NCBI RefSeq assembly: GCF_036997615.1
Contig: NZ_JAWLQA010000007.1
Origin: Brachyspira sp949287565
GTDB taxonomy: Bacteria; Spirochaetota; Brachyspiria; Brachyspirales; Brachyspiraceae
Length of the DNA stretch: 64,000 bases
Strand: one strand, 5' to 3'
The notes below the pieces were generated by a model. It made no database searches, was not told the origin of the DNA, and worked only from the letters and a program-made list of their open reading frames with translations. A program made the translations under genes and the position numbers. Numbering within the stretch: the stretch's first letter is position 1; each line of letters begins with the position of its first letter. This document shows positions 25,948 through 35,220 of this stretch, piece by piece.

Positions 25948-27474
25948 ATGAAGTATTTTAAAGAATTAATTAAAAATTATAAAGTTTCAAAGGAAAGTCA
26001 ATTAAAAAAAGAATGCTTAAACACAGAAATAAAAGGAATAGCATACGATTCAAGATTAATAAAGAAAAATTATTTATTCGTTGCTATAAAAGGACTTAAA
26101 GATGACGGACATAAATATATAGAAAGTGCAATAAAGAATAAAGCAAGCATTATAATATATGATAATACTGCAGATAAAGAGTTTATAAAAAAATTACAAT
26201 ATAATAATAAAGATGTGCATTTTGTTGCTGTGAAAAATCCTAGAGAATGTCTTGCATACATTTCAGCAAAATTCTTTGATGAGCCTACCAAAAAAATAAA
26301 TACAATAGGCATAACAGGAACTAATGGAAAAACTACTACAACATATTTATTGAAATCTGTACTTGAGGCTAATAAAAATAAAACAACTTTAATAGGCACT
26401 ATCAAAAATATGATAGGAAAAACAGAAATAAAAACCAATCTTACCACTCCCGAATCTATTGATTTAGAAAGCATATTCGATAAATCATTAAAAAAAGGTG
26501 TATCGCATATAGTTATGGAATCATCATCTCAGGCACTTGCTATGAATAGATGTGATTATTTGAATTATGATACTGCAATCTTTACTAATATCACAGAGGA
26601 TCATCTTGATTATCATGGAGATATGCAGAGTTATCTCAAAGCAAAATTAAAACTATTTTCATTATTAAAAGAAAGCAGCAAAAAGAAAAAATTAGCAATA
26701 GTAAATATAGATACTGATAATTTTAAACAAATATCTAATCATATAAAAAAATTAGGAATAAAAATGGTTACTTATGGAATCAATGAAAAAGCTGATTATT
26801 ATGGAAAAGTTATTTCATTGAATTCTAAAAACACAGAATATGAATTCTATGCTAAAGGTAAATTTATATCAAAAGTAAAATTATCAATGCTTGGAAGATT
26901 CAATATTCTAAACTCACTTTCAATTTTAGCTTATGTTTGCGAGAATAAATTGGATATAGAAAAGTCAATAAAAGCTATGAGAAAAGTTCAGGTAGCTGGA
27001 AGATTTGAAATAGTAACAAAAGAAAAACATCCATTTATAGTAGCAGTTGATTATTCACATACGCCGGATAGTTTAGAAAATATTTTAGTAGAAGCTAAAA
27101 AGTTAAATCCAAACAGGGTTATATCAGTATTTGGATGCGGAGGAGATAGAGATAGAAAAAAACGCCCTATAATGGCAGAAATAGCTGAAAAATATTCTGA
27201 TATAGCCATACTTACAACTGATAATCAAAGAACTGAAGATATTAATCAAATAATGAGTGATATTGAAAAAGGATTCAAAAATAATAATTATAAAAAAATT
27301 ATTGATAGAAAAGAAGCTATTTTTGAAGCTGTAAAAGAAGCTAAAGAAAATGATATAATTATAATAGCCGGAAAAGGACATGAAACCTATCAAATATTCC
27401 CTGATAAAACAATACATTTCGATGACAGAGAAGAAGCAAGAGAAGCTTTAAAAAAGTATTATCCTAATATTTAA
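25948..27474 (+). CDS. murE: UDP-MurNAc-tripeptide synthetase
   Basis: Adds the third, diamino residue to the peptidoglycan stem peptide. 508 residues. ATP loop GITGTNGKTTT, the carbamylated-lysine region GDMQSYLKAKLKLF, VDYSHTPDSLENIL and FGCGGDRDRKKRP are all canonical. The residue-selecting motif is DNQR (425-428); meso-DAP enzymes have DNPR and lysine enzymes usually D(N/D)PA. The Arg is kept but Pro is Gln, so the diamino acid cannot be stated with confidence; several spirochaetes use ornithine. Single gene, ATG preceded by AGGAAA. Confidence 0.94.
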   Translation: MKYFKELIKNYKVSKESQLKKECLNTEIKGIAYDSRLIKKNYLFVAIKGLKDDGHKYIESAIKNKASIIIYDNTADKEFIKKLQYNNKDVHFVAVKNPRECLAYISAKFFDEPTKKINTIGITGTNGKTTTTYLLKSVLEANKNKTTLIGTIKNMIGKTEIKTNLTTPESIDLESIFDKSLKKGVSHIVMESSSQALAMNRCDYLNYDTAIFTNITEDHLDYHGDMQSYLKAKLKLFSLLKESSKKKKLAIVNIDTDNFKQISNHIKKLGIKMVTYGINEKADYYGKVISLNSKNTEYEFYAKGKFISKVKLSMLGRFNILNSLSILAYVCENKLDIEKSIKAMRKVQVAGRFEIVTKEKHPFIVAVDYSHTPDSLENILVEAKKLNPNRVISVFGCGGDRDRKKRPIMAEIAEKYSDIAILTTDNQRTEDINQIMSDIEKGFKNNNYKKIIDRKEAIFEAVKEAKENDIIIIAGKGHETYQIFPDKTIHFDDREEAREALKKYYPNI

Positions 27475-27482
27475 AAAAAAAT

Positions 27483-27519
27483 ATGAGCAGACAATAATTT
27501 CATTATATTGCCTGCTCAT
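27483..27519 (-). terminator. Terminator between murE and the MlaE-like gene
   Basis: Stem ATGAGCAGACAATA / TATTGCCTGCTCAT, 14 bp with one mismatch and a 9-nt loop. The minus-strand exit is rich in T (complement of the A-run at 27472-27482), so it best serves the MlaE-like operon; it may also work for murE. Confidence 0.75.
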
Positions 27520-27538
27520 TTATGTATATGAATTATAA

Positions 27539-28345
27539 TTACATTCCAAACATACCAAGTATAGAAACAAGTATATAGTCAGTTATAAGTATTATCATAA
27601 AACTATAAACAACGCTTATAGTAGTGGCCTTACCTACTCCCTCAGCACCGCCTGAAGTTCTAAATCCGTAAAAGCAAGATATAATCATAACCTCAGCACC
27701 GAATATAGTAGACTTTATTAAACTACCTACAAAGTCGCCTATACTTATTACTGAAATAGCTCTGTCGAAATAATGCATAGGATCGCTATGTAAAACAAAT
27801 ACTGTAACAACAGCACCTCCCAAAACTCCTATAACATCTGCAGAAACTGTAAGCATAGGAAGCGATATAACAGCAGCCCAGAAACGAGGAACAGCAACAT
27901 ATTCTATAGGATTAGTATATAAAGTTTTTAAAGCATCCAACTGCTCACTTACCTGCATAGTACCAATCTCAGCTGTAACAGAACTTCCAACCCTTCCTGC
28001 AAATATCAATGCAAGAAGCATAGGAGATAACTCTTTAACCATAGCTTTACCAACCATAGAACCTACGAATTGAGATATACCTTTCAATACACTATCAAGA
28101 ACTACAGCTATTTGCAATGACATAACCATTCCTGTACAAAGCACAGTAACTGCAGCAACAATAAATGAATCAACTCCCATTCTTATGATTTGTTCTTTTA
28201 AAAGTTTAAAAGAGAATGTCGGTCTAAATGTGTATTTAAACACTTCTAAAATAAGAGTTGCAAATTCTCCCAAAGTTGCTAAAAAAAGTGCTATCTTACT
28301 TTTTATACCCTTTCGTAATTCTATTTTCATATCAAATAATTCCAT
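27539..28345 (-). CDS. MlaE-family ABC transporter permease
   Basis: 268 residues, inner membrane, five to six helices. The conserved family loop FAGRVGSSVTAEIGTMQVSEQLDAL and the following NPIEYVAVPRFWA are diagnostic. MlaE permeases move phospholipids (or sterols/steroids in other groups) between inner and outer membranes with an MlaF ATPase and MCE-domain protein. Neither partner is in view; they would be expected downstream, but the next gene is murE on the other strand. It follows dnaB with a 20-bp gap, a shared operon. Confidence 0.9.
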   Translation of the reverse strand: MELFDMKIELRKGIKSKIALFLATLGEFATLILEVFKYTFRPTFSFKLLKEQIIRMGVDSFIVAAVTVLCTGMVMSLQIAVVLDSVLKGISQFVGSMVGKAMVKELSPMLLALIFAGRVGSSVTAEIGTMQVSEQLDALKTLYTNPIEYVAVPRFWAAVISLPMLTVSADVIGVLGGAVVTVFVLHSDPMHYFDRAISVISIGDFVGSLIKSTIFGAEVMIISCFYGFRTSGGAEGVGKATTISVVYSFMIILITDYILVSILGMFGM

Positions 28346-28365
28346 AATAAAATTACTCCTTATAA

Positions 28366-29766
28366 TTAAGACTCACTGCTATTATAAATATTTTCAAATC
28401 TAGTTTGATCTGCTATAAAGTGAAGCGGTATGCCATCATGTATAGCACCATTTCTATGTTTTGCAAGTATTACTTCAACTTGATTAGTTCTTTCATCTAT
28501 TACTTCATCATCTTTGCCTTCTTTATTAGGCTTTTGTCTATGCAAGAACATAACTATATCAGCATCTTGTTCTATAGAACCTGACTCTCTCAAATCTGAA
28601 AGTCTTGGTTTATCCTGTCTTTGTTCAACGGCTCTTGATAACTGTGCCAAAGATATAACAGGTACATTAAGTTCTTTTGCTAATGCTTTAAGTCCTCTTG
28701 AAATATCTGCTATCTCCTGCTCTCTTGTACCATTTCTTCTAGCATTAGAACCGGAATGAATTAACTGCAAATAATCAACAACAATTAATTTCAAATCTAT
28801 TTCCTTGCCTGTTGTTTTACTCATTTCAGCAAATTTATATTTCATTTGCCTAGCCTTTCCTCTTATTTCCATAATAGTTAATTGGCTTGAATCATCTATC
28901 AATAAATTTGCCTGAGATAAGCTATTAAAGGTTTGTCCGAGTTTAGTCCATTCCTGTTTCTCTAAATCTCCGGATCTTATCCTAGATAAACTTATTCTAG
29001 CCTTACTTGCAATCAATCTTTCTACAAGCTGCATTCTGCTCATTTCAAGAGAAAAGAAACCAATACCGAAGTTGGAAGTTTCTATATTTGTAATGACATG
29101 TTCTATTATATTCAAAGAAAAACTTGTTTTACCCACTGAAGGTCTTGCTGCCAATATTATTAAATCTGAAGGCTGAAAACCATGTGTAACTTTATCAAGT
29201 GCTATAAAACCGGAAGGTACTCCTGTAACAGTACCTTTATGTTTTTTTCTGCTCTCTATTGTAGTTAAAGCTTCATAAAGTAAATCCCTTATATGAATAA
29301 AATCATTATCAAGTCTTCTTTGAGTAACTTCAAATATTTTCTTCTCAGCAAAATCAGCAATATCTTTAGTTTCAGCATCTTTTGCCTCATAAGCTGATTT
29401 TTGTATATCCTGAGAAACAGTTATCAAATCTCTTAATAATGATTTTTCTGCAATAATTTCAGCATAATATTTGGCATTTTGATGAAAAGGAGTTCCATCT
29501 ATAATACGAATCAAATATGCTTCATCATTTTGAATGATTTTTTCAAATAAACCATTTTCTTTAAGATATCTCAAAGTTGTTTCTGCATTGATAGCTATTC
29601 CTCTATTATGCATTTCTAAAATGCTTTCATAGAGCATACGATTTCTTTCACTGTAAAAATCAGTAGATTTTATTTTGGATATAGCGACAGATACAGACTG
29701 AGAATTTTGAAGCATGGCACCCAATAGAGACTCTTCAGCCTCTATTGAGCAGGGTGTATTATTCAT
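28366..29766 (-). CDS. dnaB: Replicative DNA helicase DnaB
   Basis: Hexameric 5'-3' helicase of the replication fork. 466 residues. N-terminal domain (EAEESLLGAMLQNSQSV) and RecA-like C-terminal domain with Walker A LAARPSVGKTSFSLN, Walker B LKLIVVDYLQLIH, and DLRESGSIEQDADIVMFLHR plus AKHRNGA, all conserved. Normal length. It sits between rplI and the MlaE-like gene, a common rplI-dnaB order; rpsF, ssb and rpsR, which often come before rplI, are not present. Confidence 0.96.
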   Translation of the reverse strand: MNNTPCSIEAEESLLGAMLQNSQSVSVAISKIKSTDFYSERNRMLYESILEMHNRGIAINAETTLRYLKENGLFEKIIQNDEAYLIRIIDGTPFHQNAKYYAEIIAEKSLLRDLITVSQDIQKSAYEAKDAETKDIADFAEKKIFEVTQRRLDNDFIHIRDLLYEALTTIESRKKHKGTVTGVPSGFIALDKVTHGFQPSDLIILAARPSVGKTSFSLNIIEHVITNIETSNFGIGFFSLEMSRMQLVERLIASKARISLSRIRSGDLEKQEWTKLGQTFNSLSQANLLIDDSSQLTIMEIRGKARQMKYKFAEMSKTTGKEIDLKLIVVDYLQLIHSGSNARRNGTREQEIADISRGLKALAKELNVPVISLAQLSRAVEQRQDKPRLSDLRESGSIEQDADIVMFLHRQKPNKEGKDDEVIDERTNQVEVILAKHRNGAIHDGIPLHFIADQTRFENIYNSSES

Positions 29767-29804
29767 TAAATATTATGCCTATTAATTGGATATTAGCTTT
29801 TTAC

Positions 29805-30320
29805 TTAAGCTTCTGCAGATGCTGTTTCAACTGATGCATTATTTTCTTCTTTAACTTCTTCTGCAGCTGGATTTTCATCTACATTTACAACTTTAATTTT
29901 GATATTAGCATTAACGCTATGGTATAATTTGATTTCAACTTCAAATTCACCTAATTCTTTTATATGTTTTTCCATATGAACATCGCGTTTGTTTATATCA
30001 ATTTCTTTTTCTTTCAAAGCATCAACTATAGTTTGTTGGCTTACTGAACCATATAATTTGCCGTTTTCAGCAACTTTCATAGGTATAACAACAGTAATGT
30101 CTACAATTTTACCTTTTAATATTTCTGCTTCCATTTTTCTTTTAGCTCTTTTCTTTTCTAAGCTTTTTTGCATTTGAGCTAAAGTTCTTAAATTAGCAGC
30201 ATTTTTTACTACTGCTATATTTCTTGGAATAAGGTAATTTCTTGCATAGCCGTCTTTTACTTTACATATATCACCTTCATAACCTAATGATATAAAATCT
30301 TTTTTTAAGATAACTTCCAT
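29805..30320 (-). CDS. rplI: 50S ribosomal protein L9
   Basis: 171 residues. N-terminal domain MEVILKKDFISLGYEGDICKVKDGYARNYLIPRNIAV carries the L9 signature (G-x2-(G/N)-x4-V-x2-G-(F/Y)-x2-N-(F/Y)-L); the linker helix and C-terminal domain (GKLYGSVSQQTIVDAL) follow. The last 25 residues are an Ala/Glu tail longer than in many L9 proteins. First gene of rplI-dnaB-mlaE; promoter at 30385-30413. Confidence 0.96.
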   Translation of the reverse strand: MEVILKKDFISLGYEGDICKVKDGYARNYLIPRNIAVVKNAANLRTLAQMQKSLEKKRAKRKMEAEILKGKIVDITVVIPMKVAENGKLYGSVSQQTIVDALKEKEIDINKRDVHMEKHIKELGEFEVEIKLYHSVNANIKIKVVNVDENPAAEEVKEENNASVETASAEA

Positions 30321-30384
30321 TTGCCTTCTCCTTGATTTACTCTATTAAATAATAATATAATAAATTTCACTTTATAATTTCCAT

Positions 30385-30413
30385 ATTATAACATATTTTA
30401 CATACAATAGCAA
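30385..30413 (-). promoter_or_regulatory. Promoter of the rplI-dnaB operon
   Basis: On the minus strand TTGCTA (complement 30408-30413) and TATAAT (complement 30385-30390) with a 17-bp spacer, 64 bp upstream of rplI. Confidence 0.7.
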
Positions 30414-30465
30414 GTATCAAAAATAATCAATATGAAAAATAAATAAAATACTACTATATAGTATA

Positions 30466-30493
30466 TTGCTAAACTTTTAAAAAATGTTATAAT
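30466..30493 (+). promoter_or_regulatory. Promoter of flavodoxin gene
   Basis: TTGCTA (30466-30471) and TATAAT (30488-30493), 16-bp spacer, 35 bp before the ATG, which has AAAGGAG. Confidence 0.7.
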
Positions 30494-30528
30494 AAATTAG
30501 AACAATCTAACAAAAAGGAGTTAAAAAA

Positions 30529-31047
30529 ATGAAATATTCTATTGTTTATACAAGTAAAAGCGGAAATACTGAAAAATTGGCTTTGGCTATAAAAGAAGCT
30601 GCTAATGGAGAATGTCTTCAATGTGTAAAGGCTGATGCAGTAGACAATAATAAAGTTAATGATTCAGATATAGTATTCGTTGGTGCTGGAAGCTATAAAG
30701 GTACTTGCGATGAAGCTGCTGGAAAATTTATGCAGACATTAAAAAATAAAAAAGTATTCTTATTTATGACTGTTGGTTATGGTGATAATCAGGCTTATTA
30801 TGATAAAATGCTTAATCCTGCTAAAACTTTCTTGGATGCTTCAAATAATTTAATCGGTACTTATGCTTGTCAGGGTCAATGGATAGACGGACAGAAGAAA
30901 AATTTAGAGAACATGCTTGAAAAAGCTGCAAGCGAAGATGAGAAAAAAGTTGTTCAAGCTAAATTAGCAAATTATGATAATGCTATGGGACACCCTAATG
31001 CTGATGACTTAAACAAATTAAAAGAAGTTGTTAAATCTATTAATTAA
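30529..31047 (+). CDS. Cytoplasmic flavodoxin
   Basis: 172 residues. FMN phosphate loop YTSKSGNTEKLA (T/S-x-S-G-N-T) at residues 8-19; second loop VFVGAGSYKGTCDEA; MTVGYGDNQAYYDKML after the central strand. Flavodoxins carry one or two electrons between redox enzymes. No signal peptide, in contrast to the two exported flavodoxins at 57047 and 61753. Monocistronic, with its own promoter and a strong terminator. Confidence 0.9.
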   Translation: MKYSIVYTSKSGNTEKLALAIKEAANGECLQCVKADAVDNNKVNDSDIVFVGAGSYKGTCDEAAGKFMQTLKNKKVFLFMTVGYGDNQAYYDKMLNPAKTFLDASNNLIGTYACQGQWIDGQKKNLENMLEKAASEDEKKVVQAKLANYDNAMGHPNADDLNKLKEVVKSIN

Positions 31048-31068
31048 AAAAAATATTAATTAAAAATA

Positions 31069-31103
31069 AGCTCTGGGTAATAATTTCTATATTACCCAGA
31101 GCT
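31069..31103 (+). terminator. Terminator after flavodoxin
   Basis: Perfect 14-bp stem AGCTCTGGGTAATA / TATTACCCAGAGCT with a 7-nt loop, followed by TTTTTATATT. On the minus side the run is weaker, but it may also stop the convergent tatD gene. Confidence 0.9.
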
Positions 31104-31115
31104 TTTTTATATTAA

Positions 31116-31928
31116 TCATATTCTATTCAAATCAACAGGCAATTCTAAAACTCTTACAGCATTTTCTAAAGCAGTTCTCATAATATCCTCACTGCTTTCT
31201 CCCCTAACCTCTGCAAGTACTTCTACTGTATAAGGAATAAAAGATGGTTCATTTGCTCTGCCTCTAACCTTTTGAGGAGTAAGATAAGGAGCATCAGTTT
31301 CTATTGTGAACATATCTTTAGGTACATATTTTACAGCATCTCTTATAAAATCATTTTTCATATATGTGGAAGATCCTGAAAAAGATAATACATATCCTAA
31401 ATCCAAAGCATTTTTTGCATCTTCTACATTTCCGCTGAAACAATGAAATATTCCTCTTTTTGGTAAATCTGCATCCCTAAGAACTTTAAAAGTATCTTTG
31501 AAAGCATCTCTACTATGAATCAATATAGGTAAATCAACATTTTTTGCTGCCTCGCATAAAGCTCTAAAAAACGCTTTTTGTTCATTTTTATTATCTTCAT
31601 TATGATAATAATCAAGTCCTATTTCTCCTACAGCATATATTGATTTGTTTCTTCTCTCTAATGTTTTTTTATTTAAATTCTTTATTTTTAATTCAAAAGC
31701 TTTTAAAGTGTCTTCATCATTTTCATTGGCATAATCAGGATAATACCCCATACTAAAGAATACACCTTCAGCATCAGATAATATAAACATACGTTCGTCT
31801 ATATCATCTGGGTGAACTCCTATATCCACAAAATAAAATATTCCTGCCTTATTAGCACGCTCTAAAACTTCTTCTAATTCTTTACTTTTTTTAGATATAT
31901 ATGTAAGATGGCAATGACTGTCTATCAT
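31116..31928 (-). CDS. tatD: TatD family metal-dependent deoxyribonuclease
   Basis: 270 residues, TIM-barrel amidohydrolase fold. Metal ligands: IDSHCHL at the start, GEIGLDYY, HSRDAF, FHCFSG and ETDAPYLTPQ, all as in TatD. TatD enzymes are 3'-5' DNA exonucleases with possible roles in repair. It starts 31 bp after the HIT gene and ends next to the flavodoxin terminator. Confidence 0.93.
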   Translation of the reverse strand: MIDSHCHLTYISKKSKELEEVLERANKAGIFYFVDIGVHPDDIDERMFILSDAEGVFFSMGYYPDYANENDEDTLKAFELKIKNLNKKTLERRNKSIYAVGEIGLDYYHNEDNKNEQKAFFRALCEAAKNVDLPILIHSRDAFKDTFKVLRDADLPKRGIFHCFSGNVEDAKNALDLGYVLSFSGSSTYMKNDFIRDAVKYVPKDMFTIETDAPYLTPQKVRGRANEPSFIPYTVEVLAEVRGESSEDIMRTALENAVRVLELPVDLNRI

Positions 31929-31959
31929 TATGTTAACTCCAATTATAATCTATTTTTTA

Positions 31960-32310
31960 TTATTCTTCTAAATTATCGCCTGAAAGTATATGAAAATGAA
32001 CATGGAATACTGTCTGACCTGCTCCGGCACCGCAATTATTCATTATTCTAAAAGATTCTAAACCTTGTTCTTTAGCAACTTCTTTTATAGTTTCAAGAAC
32101 CTTATTCATTATAAACTCATCTGTTTCCAATATATTTTTAACATGAGGCTTTGGAACAACAAGTAAATGTACTTTTGCTTTAGGATTTAAATCTTTAAAT
32201 ACCACACAGTATTCATTTTCTTTTATAAACTGTGAAGGAATTTCTCCTTTTATAATTTTACAAAATATACAATCTTTATCAAAATATTTATCTTCATTAT
32301 AATTACTCAT
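31960..32310 (-). CDS. HIT family nucleotide hydrolase/transferase
   Basis: 116 residues from the chosen start MSNYNEDKYFDKDCIFC. CIFCKIIKGEIPSQF and the histidine triad VFHVHFHIL are diagnostic of the HINT branch, which splits AMP-lysine-type phosphoramidates. An in-frame ATG 21 bp upstream exists, but the ribosome binding site AGGAGA lies inside that extension, so the shorter start is preferred. Cytoplasmic; 31 bp before tatD. Confidence 0.93.
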   Translation of the reverse strand: MSNYNEDKYFDKDCIFCKIIKGEIPSQFIKENEYCVVFKDLNPKAKVHLLVVPKPHVKNILETDEFIMNKVLETIKEVAKEQGLESFRIMNNCGAGAGQTVFHVHFHILSGDNLEE

Positions 32311-32514
32311 AATAATTCTCCTAATAATCAAAATATAATTTTATAATTAAAAAAACTGTTACAATATAAATATAATAAATTAAAATGAAAAATTAATCTA
32401 TATTATAATAAAAAAATAAATCATATTATTAGTAATTATTATCAATAAGTATTGAAATTAATTTTCATAATATATATAATAATTTCATAAAAAATAAAAA
32501 CAAAAGGTATAAAA

Positions 32515-33321
32515 ATGATAGAAAATTATTCACCTGTATCGTTGGCATTATTCGGAGGCGGTATCACTTTTGCATTTACTGCATTAGGCTCAGCACTTGT
32601 ATTTTTCTTTATGTCAGAAATAAAACCTAAACTATTAGCAACTATGTACGGATTTGCAGCAGGAGTTATGACTGCGGCTAGTTTCTGGTCACTGCTTGCA
32701 CCTTCAATAGAATTATCAGAAAATACTAATTTACCTAATTGGTTAATACCAGTAGCAGGATTTTTATTAGGGGCATTTTTTATATGGGTATTGGATAAAG
32801 TAATGCCTCATATGCATATAGTAAATGGTCATGAAGAAACAGAAGGTACTAAAGTTCAATTATCAAAAAGCATATTATTATTCTTAGCTATAACTTTACA
32901 TAATATACCTGAAGGTTTAGCAGTAGGCGTAACATTCGGAGCTTTTTCTGTTGGTGACAGCGGAGTAACATTCAATGCTGCATTAGCTTTAGCACTTGGT
33001 ATAGGTTTGCAGAATTTCCCTGAAGGTGCTGCGGTTTCTCTTCCTCTTAAAACAACAGGGGTATCAAAATTAAAATCTTTTTCACTTGGTGCAATATCAG
33101 GAATAGTAGAGCCTATTGCTGCCGTTATAGGTGCTTTGGCTGTTACAAAACTCACAATAATACTTCCAATAGCTTTGGCTTTTTCTGCCGGTGCTATGAT
33201 GTATGTTGTTATAGAAGAACTTGTGCCTGAAGCTGTTGCAGAAGAACATAACCATTTTGGTGTATTCGGTTTTATATTTGGTTTTGCTATAATGATGGTT
33301 TTAGATGTGGCCTTAGGTTGA
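32515..33321 (+). CDS. ZIP family divalent metal transporter
   Basis: 268 residues and about eight membrane helices. The metal-binding helix motifs ITLHNIPEGLAVGV and GIGLQNFPEGAAVSLP are in place, and a His-containing loop (KVMPHMHIVNGHEE) lies between helices 3 and 4. Closest to ZupT-type bacterial transporters, which import zinc and other divalent metals. Single gene after a 200-bp gap; no metal regulator site recognised. Confidence 0.9.
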   Translation: MIENYSPVSLALFGGGITFAFTALGSALVFFFMSEIKPKLLATMYGFAAGVMTAASFWSLLAPSIELSENTNLPNWLIPVAGFLLGAFFIWVLDKVMPHMHIVNGHEETEGTKVQLSKSILLFLAITLHNIPEGLAVGVTFGAFSVGDSGVTFNAALALALGIGLQNFPEGAAVSLPLKTTGVSKLKSFSLGAISGIVEPIAAVIGALAVTKLTIILPIALAFSAGAMMYVVIEELVPEAVAEEHNHFGVFGFIFGFAIMMVLDVALG

Positions 33322-33393
33322 TAAATACTATATTGCAAAGTTAGTAAAAAAATATAATATATATTGCATTGATTTATAAATTAAGGATATTTA

Positions 33394-34326
33394 ATGCAAT
33401 ATATATTATATATAATACTTTCTATAATAATTTTATTATTAATAATACTAACAATAATTTCAAATCACTTCGTCAATAAACTTCTAATAAAAACAAATAA
33501 AAAACTATTTGAAAGAAAAGAAAGCGGTAAGGAGGAAAGCGAAGAAAAAAAACGAATAAAAGAAGAAAGAAGAATATGGTTTGAAAGCTCTCAAAAAGAT
33601 GTCTACACTATTTCAAGTGATAATTTAAAATTGCATGCTCATCTTATAAATAATAACAGCAATGTATATGTTATAATAGTTCACCCTTATGAAGCAAGAG
33701 GCTCATATATGAAATATTTTATAGAAAAATTTTATAATATGGGATTTAATATATTAGCAATAGATTTAAGAACTCATGGAGAAAGCGAAGGAAAAATATA
33801 TTCTTTAGGATATTTAGAGAGATTAGATGTTTTAGCTTGGATAAAATATATAAATGATAATTATAATGATAGCCAAATAATTCTTTACGGAATTTCTATG
33901 GGAGCAAATGCTGTCATGATGTGCTGTAATGAAGATAACACAAATAATGTAAAAGCAATAATAGAAGATGCTGGATTTACAAGTGCCTATGAGCAGTTAA
34001 AAAGAAGATTAGATATGGCATATAAATTTTCTTTTCTTCCAATAGTTGAAGCAACATCATTAATGTCAAAAATAAGATTAGGTTTTTCATTTGAAAATAT
34101 TGATGTAAAAAAAAGAGTGGCAATGTCAAAAATACCTATTCTTTTTATACATGGTGATAAAGATGAACTTGTAGATTATAATATGGTCAATAAACTTTAT
34201 GATGCTTGTTCTTCTGAAAAAGAAAAACTCATTATAAAAGATGGTCATCATATATCTGCAGTTTTCAGTAATGAAGATTTATATTGGAATACAATAAAAA
34301 ATTTCATTAGTAAATATATTAGTTAA
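33394..34326 (+). CDS. Membrane-anchored alpha/beta hydrolase
   Basis: 310 residues. An N-terminal helix (residues 2-25) anchors it, followed by a charged stretch and a hydrolase domain of the YqiK/BEM46 type: VHPYEARGSYMKYF (oxyanion region), LAIDLRTHGESEGK, nucleophile elbow YGISMGANA (Ser), Asp in FIHGDKDELV and His in DGHHISAVF. Substrate unknown. It lies 72 bp after the ZIP gene, perhaps co-transcribed. The hairpin 34333-34357 follows. Confidence 0.85.
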   Translation: MQYILYIILSIIILLLIILTIISNHFVNKLLIKTNKKLFERKESGKEESEEKKRIKEERRIWFESSQKDVYTISSDNLKLHAHLINNNSNVYVIIVHPYEARGSYMKYFIEKFYNMGFNILAIDLRTHGESEGKIYSLGYLERLDVLAWIKYINDNYNDSQIILYGISMGANAVMMCCNEDNTNNVKAIIEDAGFTSAYEQLKRRLDMAYKFSFLPIVEATSLMSKIRLGFSFENIDVKKRVAMSKIPILFIHGDKDELVDYNMVNKLYDACSSEKEKLIIKDGHHISAVFSNEDLYWNTIKNFISKYIS

Positions 34327-34332
34327 ATAAAA

Positions 34333-34357
34333 AAGCAGGATAATAAATACCCTGCTT
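34333..34357 (-). terminator. Terminator of the outer-membrane protein gene
   Basis: 7-bp stem AAGCAGG / CCTGCTT with an 11-nt loop. On the minus strand the stem is followed by a T-run (complement of AAAAA at 34327-34332), so it suits the minus-strand gene; the A-run on the other side makes it usable in both directions. Confidence 0.7.
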
Positions 34358-34377
34358 AAAAAACTATTGAGAATATA

Positions 34378-35106
34378 TTAATTGTCTACAAAGTAGAAGC
34401 TGAATTGTCCGCCTATATCAACAGCACCATAATCATTTTTATTGAATCTTGAATCATTAACTCTTCCAGGTCCAAAATCATATCCTACATAAAGTCCTAA
34501 TCCTAAGGCTGTTTCATCGCTAAAGAAGAATAAATAATCCAATGTTAATTTAAGATAAGGAATTACTGACATTTGATATTTATTTTTGATATCATTTAAA
34601 GTATAATAGCCATTAAAAGTTTCAAATTGATTATATGTAGCATTATAATTTTTTGTAGATTCTCCTCCAGCTAATGGAATTTTTACTCCTGCACCTAATC
34701 CTATAAAGAAGTTATATATATTAAATTTAGGAAGTATTCCTATATTTAATGTGTCGAAATAATAAGTTGTTTTTACATTTTGATATTGTCCTGTAGTTCC
34801 TGCTGCTTTGCTTTCATTAAAGGCATAAACTTCTCTATGATAAGCTAAATCCAATGCTATAGAAAATCCCATATAATTATCAAAACCATTGTATATACCA
34901 GGAGTTATTCCAATACCCCATTCAAAACCCGCATCAGTAGTTAATTTTCCATCGCTGCTATTAACTCCTAATTTATGTTCTTGATAACTTTGAGAAATAG
35001 ACGCTCCCAATGGTATATATATACCTATACCGCCATTAAAATCTGCGAAAACAGTGCTGAATTGCATTATAAAAATACTAATAATTGCAATAAGTATCTT
35101 TTTCAT
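34378..35106 (-). CDS. Outer-membrane beta-barrel-like protein
   Basis: 242 residues from ATG MKKILIAII; an in-frame GTG two codons earlier is ignored because AAAGGAG is placed 5 bp before this ATG. The signal peptide is residues 1-20 (...MQFSTVFADF). The mature part has alternating aromatic and polar strands (GFSIALDLAYHREVYAF, LGLGLYVGYDFGPG) and ends DIGGQFSFYFVDN, with an aromatic residue near the C-terminus as in outer-membrane barrels. Probably an opacity-like surface protein. A consensus-strength promoter (35138-35166) implies high expression. Confidence 0.8.
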   Translation of the reverse strand: MKKILIAIISIFIMQFSTVFADFNGGIGIYIPLGASISQSYQEHKLGVNSSDGKLTTDAGFEWGIGITPGIYNGFDNYMGFSIALDLAYHREVYAFNESKAAGTTGQYQNVKTTYYFDTLNIGILPKFNIYNFFIGLGAGVKIPLAGGESTKNYNATYNQFETFNGYYTLNDIKNKYQMSVIPYLKLTLDYLFFFSDETALGLGLYVGYDFGPGRVNDSRFNKNDYGAVDIGGQFSFYFVDN

Positions 35107-35137
35107 AAACACTCCTTTATTAATTATTTATAATAAT

Positions 35138-35166
35138 ATTATAATACATTGTAAATAAAATGTCAA
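35138..35166 (-). promoter_or_regulatory. Consensus-strength promoter of the outer-membrane protein gene
   Basis: On the minus strand TTGACA (complement 35161-35166) and TATAAT (complement 35138-35143) with an ideal 17-bp spacer. Confidence 0.85.
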
Positions 35167-35220
35167 GAAAAAGTAAATATTTTTTACTAAAAAAGATAAA
35201 TATCGCTAATAAAGTAAATT

